A stretch of 64,000 nucleotides of DNA, from contig NZ_JAIUCY010000001.1 in NCBI RefSeq assembly GCF_020179755.1, positions 372,001 to 436,000 of the forward strand, in the 5' to 3' direction. A model generated the notes under the pieces. It did not search any database. It had not been told where the DNA came from and saw nothing but the letters and a program-made list of their open reading frames with translations. Source of the stretch: Herbaspirillum sp. alder98. GTDB taxonomy: Bacteria > Pseudomonadota > Gammaproteobacteria > Burkholderiales > Burkholderiaceae_D. The translations under genes were made by a program, and so were the position numbers. Shown one piece after another: positions 51,796 through 61,202 of the stretch; position 1 is the stretch's first letter, and every line of letters starts with the position of its first letter.

Positions 51796-52985
51796 AACAT
51801 TTCCACGGCGATGGCGGTCGCCTCACCGCCGCCCAGGCACAAGCTGGCGATGCCGGTTTTCTTGCCGGTCTTCTTCAACGCGCCGAGCAAGGTCACGATG
51901 ATGCGCGCACCGGATGCCCCAATGGGGTGGCCAAGTGCGCACGCACCACCATGGATGTTGATCTTGTCGGGGTCCACGCCCAGTTCCCTGCTGAGCGCCA
52001 TGGGTACGGTCGCGAATGCCTCATTGATCTCGAACAGGTCGGTCGTGTCGACATTCAAGCCGGTCCTGGCGAATAACTTCTGTACGGCGCCTATCGGTGC
52101 AACAGGAAATTTCTCGGGCTCGCCGGCATGCGTGACATGCCCCAGAATCCGAGCCACCGGGTGCAGCCCCATCTTTCTTGCCTCTGACTCCCTCATCAGC
52201 ACCAGCGCTGCGGCACCGTCCGAAATGGATGATGAATTGGCGGCAGTAACGGTACCGTCTTTCCTGAATGCCGGCTTCAAGGTCGGAATGCGATCGAGGT
52301 TGACCGCAAATGGGCCTTCATCCTGTTCCACGACAATCTCCCCTTTCCTGCCGGATACGGTGACCGGTACGATCTCCCAGGAAAAGCTGCCATCGAGACT
52401 GGCCGCCTTGGCGCGAATCGTTGAACGGATGGCATAGGCGTCCTGCTCTTCACGGCTGAAATTGAAGGAAGCTGCGCAATCCTCGGCAAAGGTACCCATC
52501 AGCCGACCTCGATTCTCATCGGAGTAGGAATCCTCGAGACCATCGAAGAACATATGATCGACCAGCCTGTCGTGACCGAGGCGATAGCCGCGTCGTGCCT
52601 TCGGCAGCAAGTACGGGGCGTTGCTCATCGACTCCATGCCACCGGCGACGATGACGCTGGCCGAACCCGCAAGAATGCTGTCATGGGCCAGCATGACCGA
52701 CATCATGGCTGAGCCGCATACCTTGTGGATCGTGGTGCATGTCGCCGACACGGGCAGTCCCGCCCGCAAGGCGGCCTGACGAGCGGGTGCCTGGCCGAGC
52801 CCGGCCTGCAGCACGCACCCCATGAAGACCTGCTCGACACGCCCGGCCGGAATGCCCGAACGGCTCACTGCGGCCTGGATCGCGAAGGCGCCAAGTTGCG
52901 GCGCGGCGATATCGGCGAATGCGCCCTGGAAGCTGCCCATCGGCGTACGGGCAGCGGAGACGATCACGACGGAATCAGTAGACAT
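51792..52985 (-). CDS. Acetyl-CoA acyltransferase (thiolase)
   Basis: This 397-residue thiolase has the nucleophilic Cys in HKVCGSAMMSVMLAHDSI (about residue 88), the His in NIHGGACALGHPIGASGARI (GHP), and the second Cys in ASLCLGGGEATAIAVEM near the C-terminus. It cleaves 3-ketoacyl-CoA. Coupled to the hydratase and followed upstream by the SDR, it provides the end of a beta-oxidation path. It could handle branched, aromatic-side-chain or medium substrates; sequence alone does not tell. Confidence 0.95.
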   Translation of the reverse strand: MSTDSVVIVSAARTPMGSFQGAFADIAAPQLGAFAIQAAVSRSGIPAGRVEQVFMGCVLQAGLGQAPARQAALRAGLPVSATCTTIHKVCGSAMMSVMLAHDSILAGSASVIVAGGMESMSNAPYLLPKARRGYRLGHDRLVDHMFFDGLEDSYSDENRGRLMGTFAEDCAASFNFSREEQDAYAIRSTIRAKAASLDGSFSWEIVPVTVSGRKGEIVVEQDEGPFAVNLDRIPTLKPAFRKDGTVTAANSSSISDGAAALVLMRESEARKMGLHPVARILGHVTHAGEPEKFPVAPIGAVQKLFARTGLNVDTTDLFEINEAFATVPMALSRELGVDPDKINIHGGACALGHPIGASGARIIVTLLGALKKTGKKTGIASLCLGGGEATAIAVEML

Positions 52986-53030
52986 AGGAGTTCTTTCCGG
53001 CCAGTGAGCCTGGACCGCATTGGTGAAGTT

Positions 53031-53795
53031 TTATTTTGCGTTCATGCGCAATGCGCCATCCATACGAATCACTTCCCCATTGAGATAGTGGTTCTGCAGG
53101 ATGTGCTCGACTAGCGATGAAAACTCCTCGGGTTTTCCGAGGCGCGGCGGGAAAGGGACGCTCTTGCCCAACGAGGCAAGGACCTCGGACGGCATCGCGA
53201 GCATCATCGGCGTTTCGATGATGCCCGGCGCAATCGTCATGACGCGAATGCCGTGACGCGAAAGCTCACGGGCGAGCGGCAAGGTCATCGCCACCACGCC
53301 GCCCTTGGACGCCGCATAGGCGGCCTGTCCGACCTGGCCATCAAAGGCGGCAATCGATGCTGTGTTGATGATGACCCCACGCTCGCCGTGCTCATCCGGC
53401 TCCGATCTGGCGATGTGTTCGGCTGCCAGCCGCACCATGTTGAAGGTGCCGACCAGGTTGATGTTCAACGCCCGCACAAAGCTGTCCAGGCGATGAGGGC
53501 CGTCCTTGCCAAGAATTTTTTCACCTGGCGCGACGCCGGCGCAATTGATGAGGCCAACTACCCTTCCGAGTGCGCTGGCTGCCGCAAATGCTTCCACGGC
53601 GCTCGATTCGCTGGTGACATCGGTCTGGACGAACCTTGCGTTGGCGCCCAGGGCGGCCTCTGCCTTCGCGCCTGCGTCAGGATTGACATCGGCCAGCACC
53701 ACCTTGGCCCCCGCGCCGATCAACATGCGGGCAACCGCATGACCCAGGCCCGACGCAGCGCCAGTGACAACATAGACCCCGTGTTTGATTCCCAT
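53031..53795 (-). CDS. SDR-type 3-hydroxyacyl-CoA dehydrogenase (type II, HSD10-like)
   Basis: This 254-residue SDR has cofactor loop TGAASGLG, an acidic residue after strand 2 (VLADVN) pointing to NAD, N-C-A-G ([17 protein letters not shown]), Ser in [10 protein letters not shown], and the Y-x-x-x-K in [10 protein letters not shown]. The [27 protein letters not shown] segment resembles HSD17B10/FadB2x enzymes. The ATG at 53795 has GAGGAG upstream; a longer frame is a shadow. It leads the dehydrogenase-thiolase-hydratase operon, divergent from the AraC regulator. Confidence 0.9.
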   Translation of the reverse strand: MGIKHGVYVVTGAASGLGHAVARMLIGAGAKVVLADVNPDAGAKAEAALGANARFVQTDVTSESSAVEAFAAASALGRVVGLINCAGVAPGEKILGKDGPHRLDSFVRALNINLVGTFNMVRLAAEHIARSEPDEHGERGVIINTASIAAFDGQVGQAAYAASKGGVVAMTLPLARELSRHGIRVMTIAPGIIETPMMLAMPSEVLASLGKSVPFPPRLGKPEEFSSLVEHILQNHYLNGEVIRMDGALRMNAK

Positions 53796-53969
53796 CTCTG
53801 CTCCTCGAGTTGCTGCGTACATTGACACCATCGCTTGATGTCCATCGTTACGGGATTGTCGATTACACTTTGCCGTGTAGTTGATATGGATACTAAACAT
53901 GTGAAACATTGCAATCAATGACAATTCCAGGCCATATTTCTGAGCGCTTTTGCCACTTCGACTAAGTTC

Positions 53970-54977
53970 ATGGATATCCAGAGCATCCCGTACGCATTTG
54001 TTGAAGACGCCCTGGGCGGACTGGTCCGGCACGGGTACGCGGTTGACCCGATTCTGAAAGCCGCAGGGGTGGACGAACATTCGAAGGATGCGATCAGTGC
54101 AGCGCAATATGGAAAATTGTGGCTGGAGATCGCCAATTGCACCGACGACGAATTTTTCGGGTTATCTGCCCGGCCGATGCGGCGCGGCAGCTTTACCTTG
54201 CTCTGTCATGCGGTCATGCATGCCCGCACGCTTGAGCGGGCCTTGCAGCGCACCCTGCGGTTTCTCCGGGTGGTCCTCGACGAACCCTATGGAGAGCTGC
54301 ATGTCAGCGACGGCCGGGCTCATATCGTGCTGATCAAGAATCGCTCCTCTTACCCTGCGTTTGCCTATCGCACCTTTCTGCTGTTGGTGCTGGGGCTGGC
54401 CTGCTGGCTGGTCGGACGCCGGATTCCCCTGCAGCGGATAGACTTCGCCTGCTCCATGCCTGAGAACCGGGCGGACTATGCACAATTCTTTGGGGTGCCG
54501 GTTCATTTCAATCAACCGCAATGCCTCCTCACGTTTGATGCCGACTACCTCGCCTTGCCCGTGATCCGCACGGAACTCGCGCTAAGAGACTTCCTGAAAG
54601 AGACGCCCGCCAACCTGCTGGTGCGTTACCGCCATGACACCGGCTGGGTCACAAGGCTCAGGTCGCGACTAAAGCAAATCGCTCCCTGCGACTGGCCCGA
54701 CTTTGACCAGCTGGCGGCGCAGATGGCGCTCTCGCCAGCGACCCTGAGAAGACGCTTGCGTGAGGAAGGACAAAGCTATGCGTCGCTCAAGGATGAGCTG
54801 CGCAGCGGGCTGGCGCAGTCGCTGCTGGGGCACGATGAAATGAGTGTGGCGAGCATTGCAAATCAGCTTGGCTTCGCCGAACCGAGCGCTTTCCACCGGG
54901 CGTTCCGCAAATGGACCGGCGCCAGCCCCGGGTCGTTCAGGAAGGATTTGCTGCGCGGGAAAATCCGCAACGGATAG
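53970..54977 (+). CDS. AraC-family transcriptional regulator (OruR/ArgR-like N-domain)
   Basis: This 335-residue regulator has an arabinose-binding-like N-terminal domain (about residues 1-190; SIPYAFVEDALGGLVRHGYAVDPILKAAGVDE, then RRIPLQRIDFACSMPENRADYAQFFGVPVHFNQPQCLLTFD). The C-terminal double HTH (about 235-330) is LSPATLRRRLREEGQSYASLKDELRSGLAQSLLG and MSVASIANQLGFAEPSAFHRAFRKWTGASPGSFRKD. Divergent from the SDR operon by 174 bases, it likely activates it. The ligand is unknown. Confidence 0.9.
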   Translation: MDIQSIPYAFVEDALGGLVRHGYAVDPILKAAGVDEHSKDAISAAQYGKLWLEIANCTDDEFFGLSARPMRRGSFTLLCHAVMHARTLERALQRTLRFLRVVLDEPYGELHVSDGRAHIVLIKNRSSYPAFAYRTFLLLVLGLACWLVGRRIPLQRIDFACSMPENRADYAQFFGVPVHFNQPQCLLTFDADYLALPVIRTELALRDFLKETPANLLVRYRHDTGWVTRLRSRLKQIAPCDWPDFDQLAAQMALSPATLRRRLREEGQSYASLKDELRSGLAQSLLGHDEMSVASIANQLGFAEPSAFHRAFRKWTGASPGSFRKDLLRGKIRNG

Positions 54978-55013
54978 GATTTATACGTCGCTGTAGGCGA
55001 CGTGCGTGATCGC

Positions 55014-55757
55014 CTATGTCAGGTTCAGTCCGCCGTCTGCCACCATGATCTCGCCAGTAAGATATTTACTTTCCAGCAGCAAGACGACCAGGTCGGCGAT
55101 ATCTTCTGGTGTCGCTGCCCGTTTCATTGGCGAACGATTGCGCCACAGTTCCTGCGCCTGAACCCAGTCGGCCGTCAGCGGCGTGTCGACCAGGCCTGGC
55201 GCGATCGCATTGACGCGAATCTCGGGCGCCAGCGAAAGGGCGAGCAGTTTCGTGACATGGTTCAATGCCGCCTTTGACGCGGCATAAGGAATCGAAGCCC
55301 CCTTGGGACGCACCCCGGCGTGGGAGCTGATATTGATCACACACGCTGGATGCCCCGCCCTTGCCGATGCACGCAAGGCTTGTTCGGCCAGGGCGACCAG
55401 ATGAAATGGGGCAACCAGGTTGACTTCATTGAGTTCATGCCAGATAGCCGATGTGGCGGCAAGGAGCTCTCCGTGCGGGATGACCCGGCTGATCCCGGCA
55501 TTGTTGACCAGTACATCAAGCCGTCCATAGTGATCAAGCACGCCGGCGATCAGGCGCTGGCGGCCCTGTTCCGTCGACAGGTCTTCCTGAACATAGTGCG
55601 CACCGGGCAACTCGCCAGCGATCCGCTCACCGGTTTCCCGCGAGGAGCGGGAATGCACGACAACTGCATAGCCTTGCCGGGCGAGCCGGCGCGCAATCGC
55701 CAGGCCAATTCCGGATGTGGATCCGGTCACGAGTGCTACGGGAAGCGCTGAAGTCAT
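55014..55757 (-). CDS. Second SDR-family oxidoreductase (FabG-like)
   Basis: This 247-residue SDR has TGSTSGIG, a basic patch after strand 2 (VVHSRSS) favouring NADPH, NNAG, Ser in NISSHAGVR, Y-x-x-x-K in IPYAASKAALNH, and the tail GEIMVADGGLNLT. The ATG at 55757 was chosen; upstream codons lead from a TTG. It follows the AAHS transporter and nitroreductase genes on the same strand and may act on the same compounds. It converges on the AraC gene. Confidence 0.88.
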   Translation of the reverse strand: MTSALPVALVTGSTSGIGLAIARRLARQGYAVVVHSRSSRETGERIAGELPGAHYVQEDLSTEQGRQRLIAGVLDHYGRLDVLVNNAGISRVIPHGELLAATSAIWHELNEVNLVAPFHLVALAEQALRASARAGHPACVINISSHAGVRPKGASIPYAASKAALNHVTKLLALSLAPEIRVNAIAPGLVDTPLTADWVQAQELWRNRSPMKRAATPEDIADLVVLLLESKYLTGEIMVADGGLNLT

Positions 55758-55940
55758 GGGAACGGAGAGTTGGATCGATGATCCCGACAAAATAACATTT
55801 GGGCACGACCCCAGTCCAGTTTCAGTCCGGCCCGCACCCGGGCTATCTCGCCAGGCAGCACGAGGCTGCCTTGATGCTGCATACGCTGCAGGAGATAGAC
55901 CACGGACAAACTACCCATTCGAGCAAGCCGGACGATGCCC

Positions 55941-57290
55941 TTATGAAACCGCCTGGGCCTTCGGCGCCGACCTTGCGACGGAGCGATCGCCTGACAGCTT
56001 GTGGTTGATGAGCATCACCGCAACCGCTCCGATCAGACCGGCGAACGCAATGCCAAAGAAGTTCTGCTCAAGAGGAAGCTGCAAGCCCATCAGGGCACCG
56101 ATCAGCACCGGCGCAATAATCGCACCGAGGCGGCCAACGCCGGAGGCAAAACCGACCCCGGTGGAGCGAATGGCTACCGGATAGAACTCCCCCGCGTAGG
56201 CATAGGCCAGCAGCTGGGTGCCCAAGGTGGACGCGCCGACGATGAAGACCACCACGAACAGCAACCATGTCTCTTTGGTATAACCCATCATGGTCAGCGA
56301 CACTGCGCCCACGATATAGAACACCACCAGTACATGCTTGATATTGAATTTATCGCCGAGCCAGCCACCACCGACCGCCCCCACCATCGCGCCAAAGTTG
56401 AATACCAGAACGAAGTTGAGTGCGGAACCCAGGCTGTAGCCAGCCATTGCCATGAGCTTGGTCAACCATGAGCTGAGGGAATACACCATGAACAGTCCGG
56501 TGAAATAGGCGACCCAGATCATGAGGGTGCTGAAACCCCGGCCATTGGCGAAGAGCATCTTCACAGGCGCATTCTCTACGCGCTCGGAGGGAGGCAGGAT
56601 AAATTCTTCACTGCCGGACAATGGGAGATCGGGATCGATCTTGCGCACGATTTGCGCGAGCTTGTCCTGGCGGCCCTTGCGGTGCAGTGTCGCCATCGAT
56701 TCCGGCATGGTCTTGAGGATGAACGGCACCAGCAGCACCGGCAACCCCGCCACGAAGAAGACCGACTGCCAGCCGTACGCTTCGATGAGTTGCTTTCCCG
56801 TCAGGGCAACAAGTACGCCCCCGACCGAATACCCGGCGAAGACGATGGTGACCAGGCGCGCGCGGACCTTCACCGGCGAAAATTCTCCCATCTGGGCGGT
56901 CACGACCGGAAGCACGCCGCCAATGCCCAGGCCCGCCAGGAAGCGCAGTACGCTGAAGGTGACAGGATCATGCGCAAGCCCGGCAGCTGCCGTGAAGACG
57001 CTGAACGTGGCCACGCCGATGGCCAGCATGAGGGGCCGCCCGATCTTGTCTGCCAGGGTGCCGAAGAACATGGCGCCGAACATCATGCCGAACAACGCCG
57101 AGCTGGCCATGAAGCCGGCCTTGGATGCATCAACCCCCATCTCCTTCATGATCGATGGCAGGGCGGCGCCGACGACGGCCAGGTCATAACCATCCAGGAT
57201 AAGAATCAACACTCCCCAGAACAGCACCAGCCGGTGAAAACCGTTGAACCTGGCTCCATTGGCCAGTTTAATAACGTCGATTTGTTGCAT
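55941..57290 (-). CDS. AAHS-family MFS transporter (aromatic acid:H+ symporter type)
   Basis: This 449-residue transporter has 12 helices. TM1 carries LILDGYDLAVVGAALPSIMKE with the Asp-Gly-x-Asp motif important in PcaK/BenK, and GTLADKIGRPLML is the MFS loop 2-3 motif. The second half repeats it (GGGWLGDKFNIKHVL). Substrates of the family are aromatic acids such as 4-hydroxybenzoate and benzoate, or related carboxylates. SD GGAGGATG lies before the ATG. It sits 26 bases after the nitroreductase gene, so both are one unit. Confidence 0.93.
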   Translation of the reverse strand: MQQIDVIKLANGARFNGFHRLVLFWGVLILILDGYDLAVVGAALPSIMKEMGVDASKAGFMASSALFGMMFGAMFFGTLADKIGRPLMLAIGVATFSVFTAAAGLAHDPVTFSVLRFLAGLGIGGVLPVVTAQMGEFSPVKVRARLVTIVFAGYSVGGVLVALTGKQLIEAYGWQSVFFVAGLPVLLVPFILKTMPESMATLHRKGRQDKLAQIVRKIDPDLPLSGSEEFILPPSERVENAPVKMLFANGRGFSTLMIWVAYFTGLFMVYSLSSWLTKLMAMAGYSLGSALNFVLVFNFGAMVGAVGGGWLGDKFNIKHVLVVFYIVGAVSLTMMGYTKETWLLFVVVFIVGASTLGTQLLAYAYAGEFYPVAIRSTGVGFASGVGRLGAIIAPVLIGALMGLQLPLEQNFFGIAFAGLIGAVAVMLINHKLSGDRSVARSAPKAQAVS

Positions 57291-57316
57291 GTCATCCTCC
57301 TTGTTTTTTGTAGGTA

Positions 57317-58039
57317 TTACTTGCCATGGAACTTCGTGAATGAAGCGACGCCCTCCCGTCTCGTGATCAAGGTGTTTTCAATTCTTTCGTTATCCGCATA
57401 GCCCAGGCTCATGCCGACCACGAACATCTCTTCGGAAGGGACATCGAGTTCGGCCCGGATGATCTTGTGGTATTTCATGAACGCGGCCTGGGGACAGGTA
57501 TCAAGCCCATGTGCGCGCGCAACGATCATGACGTTCTGCATGAACATCCCGATGTCCAGCAGGCTGCCCTGCTGCATCACCCGATTGACCGTGAAGAACA
57601 GTCCCACCGGGGCATCGAAGAACGAATAGTTACGGCCATGCTGGGTGTGCATGCGCTCTTTATCGCCCTTCTCGATACCAAGCAATCCGTATAGATTCCA
57701 GCCCACCTCGCGTCGTCTGTCGATGTAGGGCGAGATCCACTGGGTCGGGTAGTACTCCCATTCATCGCTGTGTTGCGCAGCCAGTCGAGGGGTATCGTCC
57801 ACCGCATGAATCGCAGCACACAGCCGTGTCCTCGCAGCCCCGGTTACCACATGCACATTCCAGGGTTGAAGGTTCACGCCAGTGGCGGCGAATCGCGCCA
57901 CATCCAGAATCTCTTCAATCGTTGCTCTTGAAACCTCAGTGGGAAGGAAGGCGCGAATACTGCGCCGTGTTGCGATGGCCCATTCAATGGCTTCACGCAA
58001 AGATTCGTCATTCATCGGGGGCGGCCCTTCTCGCTCCAT
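57317..58039 (-). CDS. Nitroreductase-family FMN enzyme
   Basis: This 240-residue FMN flavoprotein has the FMN-binding start RRSIRAFLPTEVSRATIEEILDVARFAATGVNLQPWNV and the C-terminal CPQAAFMKYHKIIR and GMSLGYADNE. The ATG at 58039 has AGGAG seven bases upstream; the ATG two codons earlier lies on top of it. These enzymes reduce nitro groups, quinones or enoates. Here it may act on an unsaturated or nitro-aromatic acid in the pathway. It is divergent from the acyl-CoA ligase across the operator region. Confidence 0.88.
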   Translation of the reverse strand: MEREGPPPMNDESLREAIEWAIATRRSIRAFLPTEVSRATIEEILDVARFAATGVNLQPWNVHVVTGAARTRLCAAIHAVDDTPRLAAQHSDEWEYYPTQWISPYIDRRREVGWNLYGLLGIEKGDKERMHTQHGRNYSFFDAPVGLFFTVNRVMQQGSLLDIGMFMQNVMIVARAHGLDTCPQAAFMKYHKIIRAELDVPSEEMFVVGMSLGYADNERIENTLITRREGVASFTKFHGK

Positions 58040-58119
58040 CGTCATCTCCTTGTCTTTTTTCAGTTCGCCGATGGGCGTCGGCGCAGTAACGGAGATTAGT
58101 GGCGATGACGGATACGTGC

Positions 58120-58210
58120 TGTCCTGTTTGAGACATTGTCGGATTCAAGACATTTGAAAACCAGAGATCCAAATGCGGAAGCAATGTCTTGTTCAGGACA
58201 GTCTGCAGAC
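58120..58210. promoter_or_regulatory. Set of TGTC-N8-GACA operator-like sites
   Basis: TGTCCTGTTTGAGACA (58120-58135), TGTCGGATTCAAGACA (58137-58152), TGTCTTGTTCAGGACA (58185-58200) and the related palindrome GTCTGCAGAC (58201-58210) all have inverted TGTC and GACA ends. They lie between the divergent nitroreductase and acyl-CoA ligase genes. Several copies at fixed geometry indicate a dimeric regulator; the Crp/Fnr protein at 60034-60726 or the AraC protein are candidates. Confidence 0.65.
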
Positions 58211-58315
58211 ATGCTCCGGACCTACATTAGGACTCCAGGAAAGCGGCGCTTGCCTCTGGACGGAGCGCGAGAGATCGTCGCATCCAATAAATCTAAATAA
58301 TTCAGGAGACGTGAG

Positions 58316-59971
58316 ATGCAAAACTCCATCTATGCGAACGGGCTTCCCCGGTCGCCAGCCAATCATGTGCCATTGACGCCACTTCACTTTCTCGACCGTA
58401 GCGCAGAACAATATCCGGACCGGGTCGCCGTGATACATGGCCAATTCATACAGACCTGGCACGAGACACGCCTGCGCTGCCGTCGCCTGGCCAGCGCCCT
58501 GGTCCGGCGTGGCGTCCTGCCGGGCGACACCGTCTCCATCCTGGCGCCCAATACGCCCGCCATGCTGGAGGCGCATTTCGGCGTACCGCTCAGCGGCGCG
58601 GTACTGAACAGCATCAACTGCAGGCTGGACCCGGACGGCGTTCGATTCACCCTGATGCATGGAGAGTGCAAGGTCCTGCTGGTGGATCGCGAGTTTTCGG
58701 ATCTCGTTGCACAGGCTGTCGAAGGGGTTCCCATCAAGCCGCTGATCGTCGATATCAATGACCTGGAGGCGCCACCGGGAAACCCGATCGGCGCGCTCGA
58801 CTATGAAGCGTTACTTGCAGAAGGAGATCCCGGTTTTCCGGGGGTGTGGCCGGTTGACGAATGGGACGCCATTGCGCTGAACTACACATCCGGGACCACT
58901 TCTGATCCCAAGGGTGTGGTGCCCAGTCATCGCGGCACCTATCTGATGAGCATGCTGCAGCTGACCGACTGGGGCATGCCGCGCCATCCAACCTATTTGT
59001 GGACGCTGCCGATGTTCCATGCCAACGGCTGGTGCTTTACCTGGGCCATCACGGCTGCGGGCGGCACCCATGTTTGCATGCGCAAGGTCACCGCCAGGAG
59101 TATCTTCGACGCGATTGCAGATCATGGCGTGGATCACTTTTGCGCAGCGCCGATCATCCTGGCCTCGATCGCCAGCGCGCCTGAGACCGACAAGCGTCCG
59201 CTGCCTCGCACCGTTCGCATCCGCACAGCCGGCTCTCCGCCACCGGCAACCGTTCTCAAGGCAGTGCTGGCGCTGGGCTTCGAGGTAGAGCACGTCTATG
59301 GAATTACAGAAGCCTCCGGAACACCGGTGAGTTGTTATATCAACCCGCAATGGTCAACGCTGGACAAGGACGAGCAATCCCGGCTGATGGCGCGACAAGG
59401 AAACCGCTCGGCGGGGCTGGAATCCTTGCTGGTGGCCAATCCGGACACGCTTGATCCGGTTCCCTTCGACGGCCGCACGCAAGGGGAGTTGCTTCTCAGG
59501 GGCAACATCATCATGAAGGGTTATCTGAAGAACGAGGAGGCAACCAGGAGCGCCTTCTCGGGGGGCTGGTTTCACACCGGAGATGTCGCGGTGGTGCACC
59601 CCGATGGCTATGTTCAGATTACGGATCGGGCCAAGGATGTGATCATTTCGGGGGGAGAAAACATTTCCTCGGTGGAGGTAGAGGACATCCTGCATCGTCA
59701 CCCCGCCGTCCTGATTGCCGCCGTCGTATCCCAGCCAGATGTGAAATGGGGCGAAACGCCTTGCGCCTTCATCGAACTCAAGGACGGCATTGCGCCGCCG
59801 AGCGAGGAAGAAATCATCACGTTCTGCCGCGAACGCCTGGCGCGATACAAATGCCCGAAGCGCGTGGTCTTTTGCACGCTGCCCAGGACCGGGACAGGTA
59901 AGATCCAGAAATTCAAACTGAGAGAGCAGGCGGGAAGCAAATCTGCCATCACCGAGTTGGCCAAGGCTTGA
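58316..59971 (+). CDS. AMP-forming acyl-CoA synthetase
   Basis: This 551-residue enzyme of the ANL superfamily has the P-loop YTSGTTSDPKG (about residue 185), the A5 motif YGITEASGTPVSCY, A8 GWFHTGDVAVVHPDGYVQITDRAKDVIISGGENISSVEVE, and the catalytic Lys in LPRTGTGKIQKFKLRE. It makes acyl-CoA and AMP. The sequence resembles medium-chain or methylmercaptopropionate-type ligases. SD CAGGAGA precedes the ATG. It is divergent from the nitroreductase unit and would supply acyl-CoA to the hydratase, dehydrogenase and thiolase. Confidence 0.94.
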   Translation: MQNSIYANGLPRSPANHVPLTPLHFLDRSAEQYPDRVAVIHGQFIQTWHETRLRCRRLASALVRRGVLPGDTVSILAPNTPAMLEAHFGVPLSGAVLNSINCRLDPDGVRFTLMHGECKVLLVDREFSDLVAQAVEGVPIKPLIVDINDLEAPPGNPIGALDYEALLAEGDPGFPGVWPVDEWDAIALNYTSGTTSDPKGVVPSHRGTYLMSMLQLTDWGMPRHPTYLWTLPMFHANGWCFTWAITAAGGTHVCMRKVTARSIFDAIADHGVDHFCAAPIILASIASAPETDKRPLPRTVRIRTAGSPPPATVLKAVLALGFEVEHVYGITEASGTPVSCYINPQWSTLDKDEQSRLMARQGNRSAGLESLLVANPDTLDPVPFDGRTQGELLLRGNIIMKGYLKNEEATRSAFSGGWFHTGDVAVVHPDGYVQITDRAKDVIISGGENISSVEVEDILHRHPAVLIAAVVSQPDVKWGETPCAFIELKDGIAPPSEEEIITFCRERLARYKCPKRVVFCTLPRTGTGKIQKFKLREQAGSKSAITELAKA

Positions 59972-59976
59972 ACGGA

Positions 59977-60003
59977 AACGGCGCCTCATCGGCGCCGTTG
60001 TTT
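59977..60003. terminator. Terminator between the ligase and the Crp/Fnr gene
   Basis: AACGGCGCC and GGCGCCGTT form a perfect 9-base stem with a 5-base loop, followed by GTTTC. It serves the ligase and, with A-rich bases on the other side, possibly the convergent Crp gene. Confidence 0.75.
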
Positions 60004-60033
60004 CGTCTGGGTGCCAATATCAGGCGCCCCTAA

Positions 60034-60726
60034 CTATTCGTCCTGCCGTGCGAACTCCTGAAGTCGCTGAAGATCAAGAATGACGACCGAGCCGTATTCC
60101 ACGGCGAGCATCTTTGCATCGGCCAATTCGCGCAGCGCACGGTTGGTATTCTGGCGTGACAAACCCGAGAGACGGCCAATCTCCTCCTGGGACAACTGCA
60201 ACGTCGATTCCGTGGATGGGTAAAGCTGGGGATTGAATAATTCGGACAAGCAGAATGCGACCCGCGCTGGCGCTTCCCGCAGTCGCCGATTCTCGATCAG
60301 GGCGACGTAATAGCCACATCGCCAATTCAACTGGTCGATGACGAAACGACTAAACGAGGTACTTTGTTGCAGCAGCCATTCGAACGTTGTCCGCGGCACG
60401 AACGCCAGCTTGCTGTCTCGAATGGCCACGATGGAATAAGGACGCGGTGTATTCTTCAATACAGCGCCTTCACCAAACCAGGCGCCAGCGGGCACCCCGG
60501 CAAACGTTGTGGACCTTCCATCAGGGGAAACGGTGTCGACCTTGATCATCCCGTCAACCACTCCAAACCAGTGTTCGGCCGGCGTTCCCCTGGCAAAGAT
60601 GATGGAGCCACTCGGAAAGGAGCGCTCATAGATATCGTGCCGCAAGCGCTCCAGCTGGCTTTCCGTGAGGGTTGATGGCCAACGCGATTTTTCCAGGAAA
60701 GCTGTAAGTTCCGCAGACAACGGCAT
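60034..60726 (-). CDS. Crp/Fnr-family transcriptional regulator
   Basis: This 230-residue regulator has a cNMP-like beta-barrel (FPSGSIIFARGTPAEHWFGVVDGMIKVDTVSPDGRSTTFAGVPAGAWFGEGAVLKNTPRPYSIVAI) and a winged HTH (LSQEEIGRLSGLSRQNTNRALRELADAKML). The recognition helix SRQNTNR lacks the Glu that reads TGTGA in Crp, so the site differs. The Cys residues needed for an Fnr iron-sulfur cluster are absent. It could be the reader of the TGTC-N8-GACA sites. Confidence 0.9.
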   Translation of the reverse strand: MPLSAELTAFLEKSRWPSTLTESQLERLRHDIYERSFPSGSIIFARGTPAEHWFGVVDGMIKVDTVSPDGRSTTFAGVPAGAWFGEGAVLKNTPRPYSIVAIRDSKLAFVPRTTFEWLLQQSTSFSRFVIDQLNWRCGYYVALIENRRLREAPARVAFCLSELFNPQLYPSTESTLQLSQEEIGRLSGLSRQNTNRALRELADAKMLAVEYGSVVILDLQRLQEFARQDE

Positions 60727-60851
60727 AGGGGGACTGATTCATGTTCACTCGATACGAGAGAGTATGCATCAAGACACTACGTCGCGAGTTCATTGCATGT
60801 GCTGCATCGCAGTAGAACCACGTTCCCTGCCTGGCATCGATTCACGCACCG

Positions 60852-61055
60852 TTAATTTTGACGGCGGGAAGTCAGCACCACAGGCGCCGCCGTCCTGTCG
60901 TCGTCATCCGCCATGGCCTGGCGATAACGTTCGAAATTCTCGCGGTTGATTTGAGATTGCTCTTCAGCGTGCTGGTAGGCCAGTTGCTCTGCCGGTGATC
61001 TGCTGCAACCACAGAGGACCATCGCGCAGAGGGTCCATAACAAGTATGTGCGCAT
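60852..61055 (-). CDS. Small lipoprotein
   Basis: This 67-residue lipoprotein starts MRTYLLWTLCAMVLCGC with a lipobox ending at Cys17, then a hydrophilic helical body (SPAEQLAYQHAEEQSQINRENFERYRQAMADD). The ATG at 61055 has GGAGAC upstream. It is probably anchored in the outer membrane; the role is unknown. Confidence 0.7.
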   Translation of the reverse strand: MRTYLLWTLCAMVLCGCSRSPAEQLAYQHAEEQSQINRENFERYRQAMADDDDRTAAPVVLTSRRQN

Positions 61056-61202
61056 GTCTGTCTCCATCATTATTTTATTTTCCTTATGGAAATATACTCC
61101 AAGATTTCCATAAGGCAAATAAAATCACAAAACATCGCAGAATGTTTAACTTGAACTAAGCTAATGTTATAAAAATCACCTTTCTTGTTTCCAGGACAAC
61201 CC

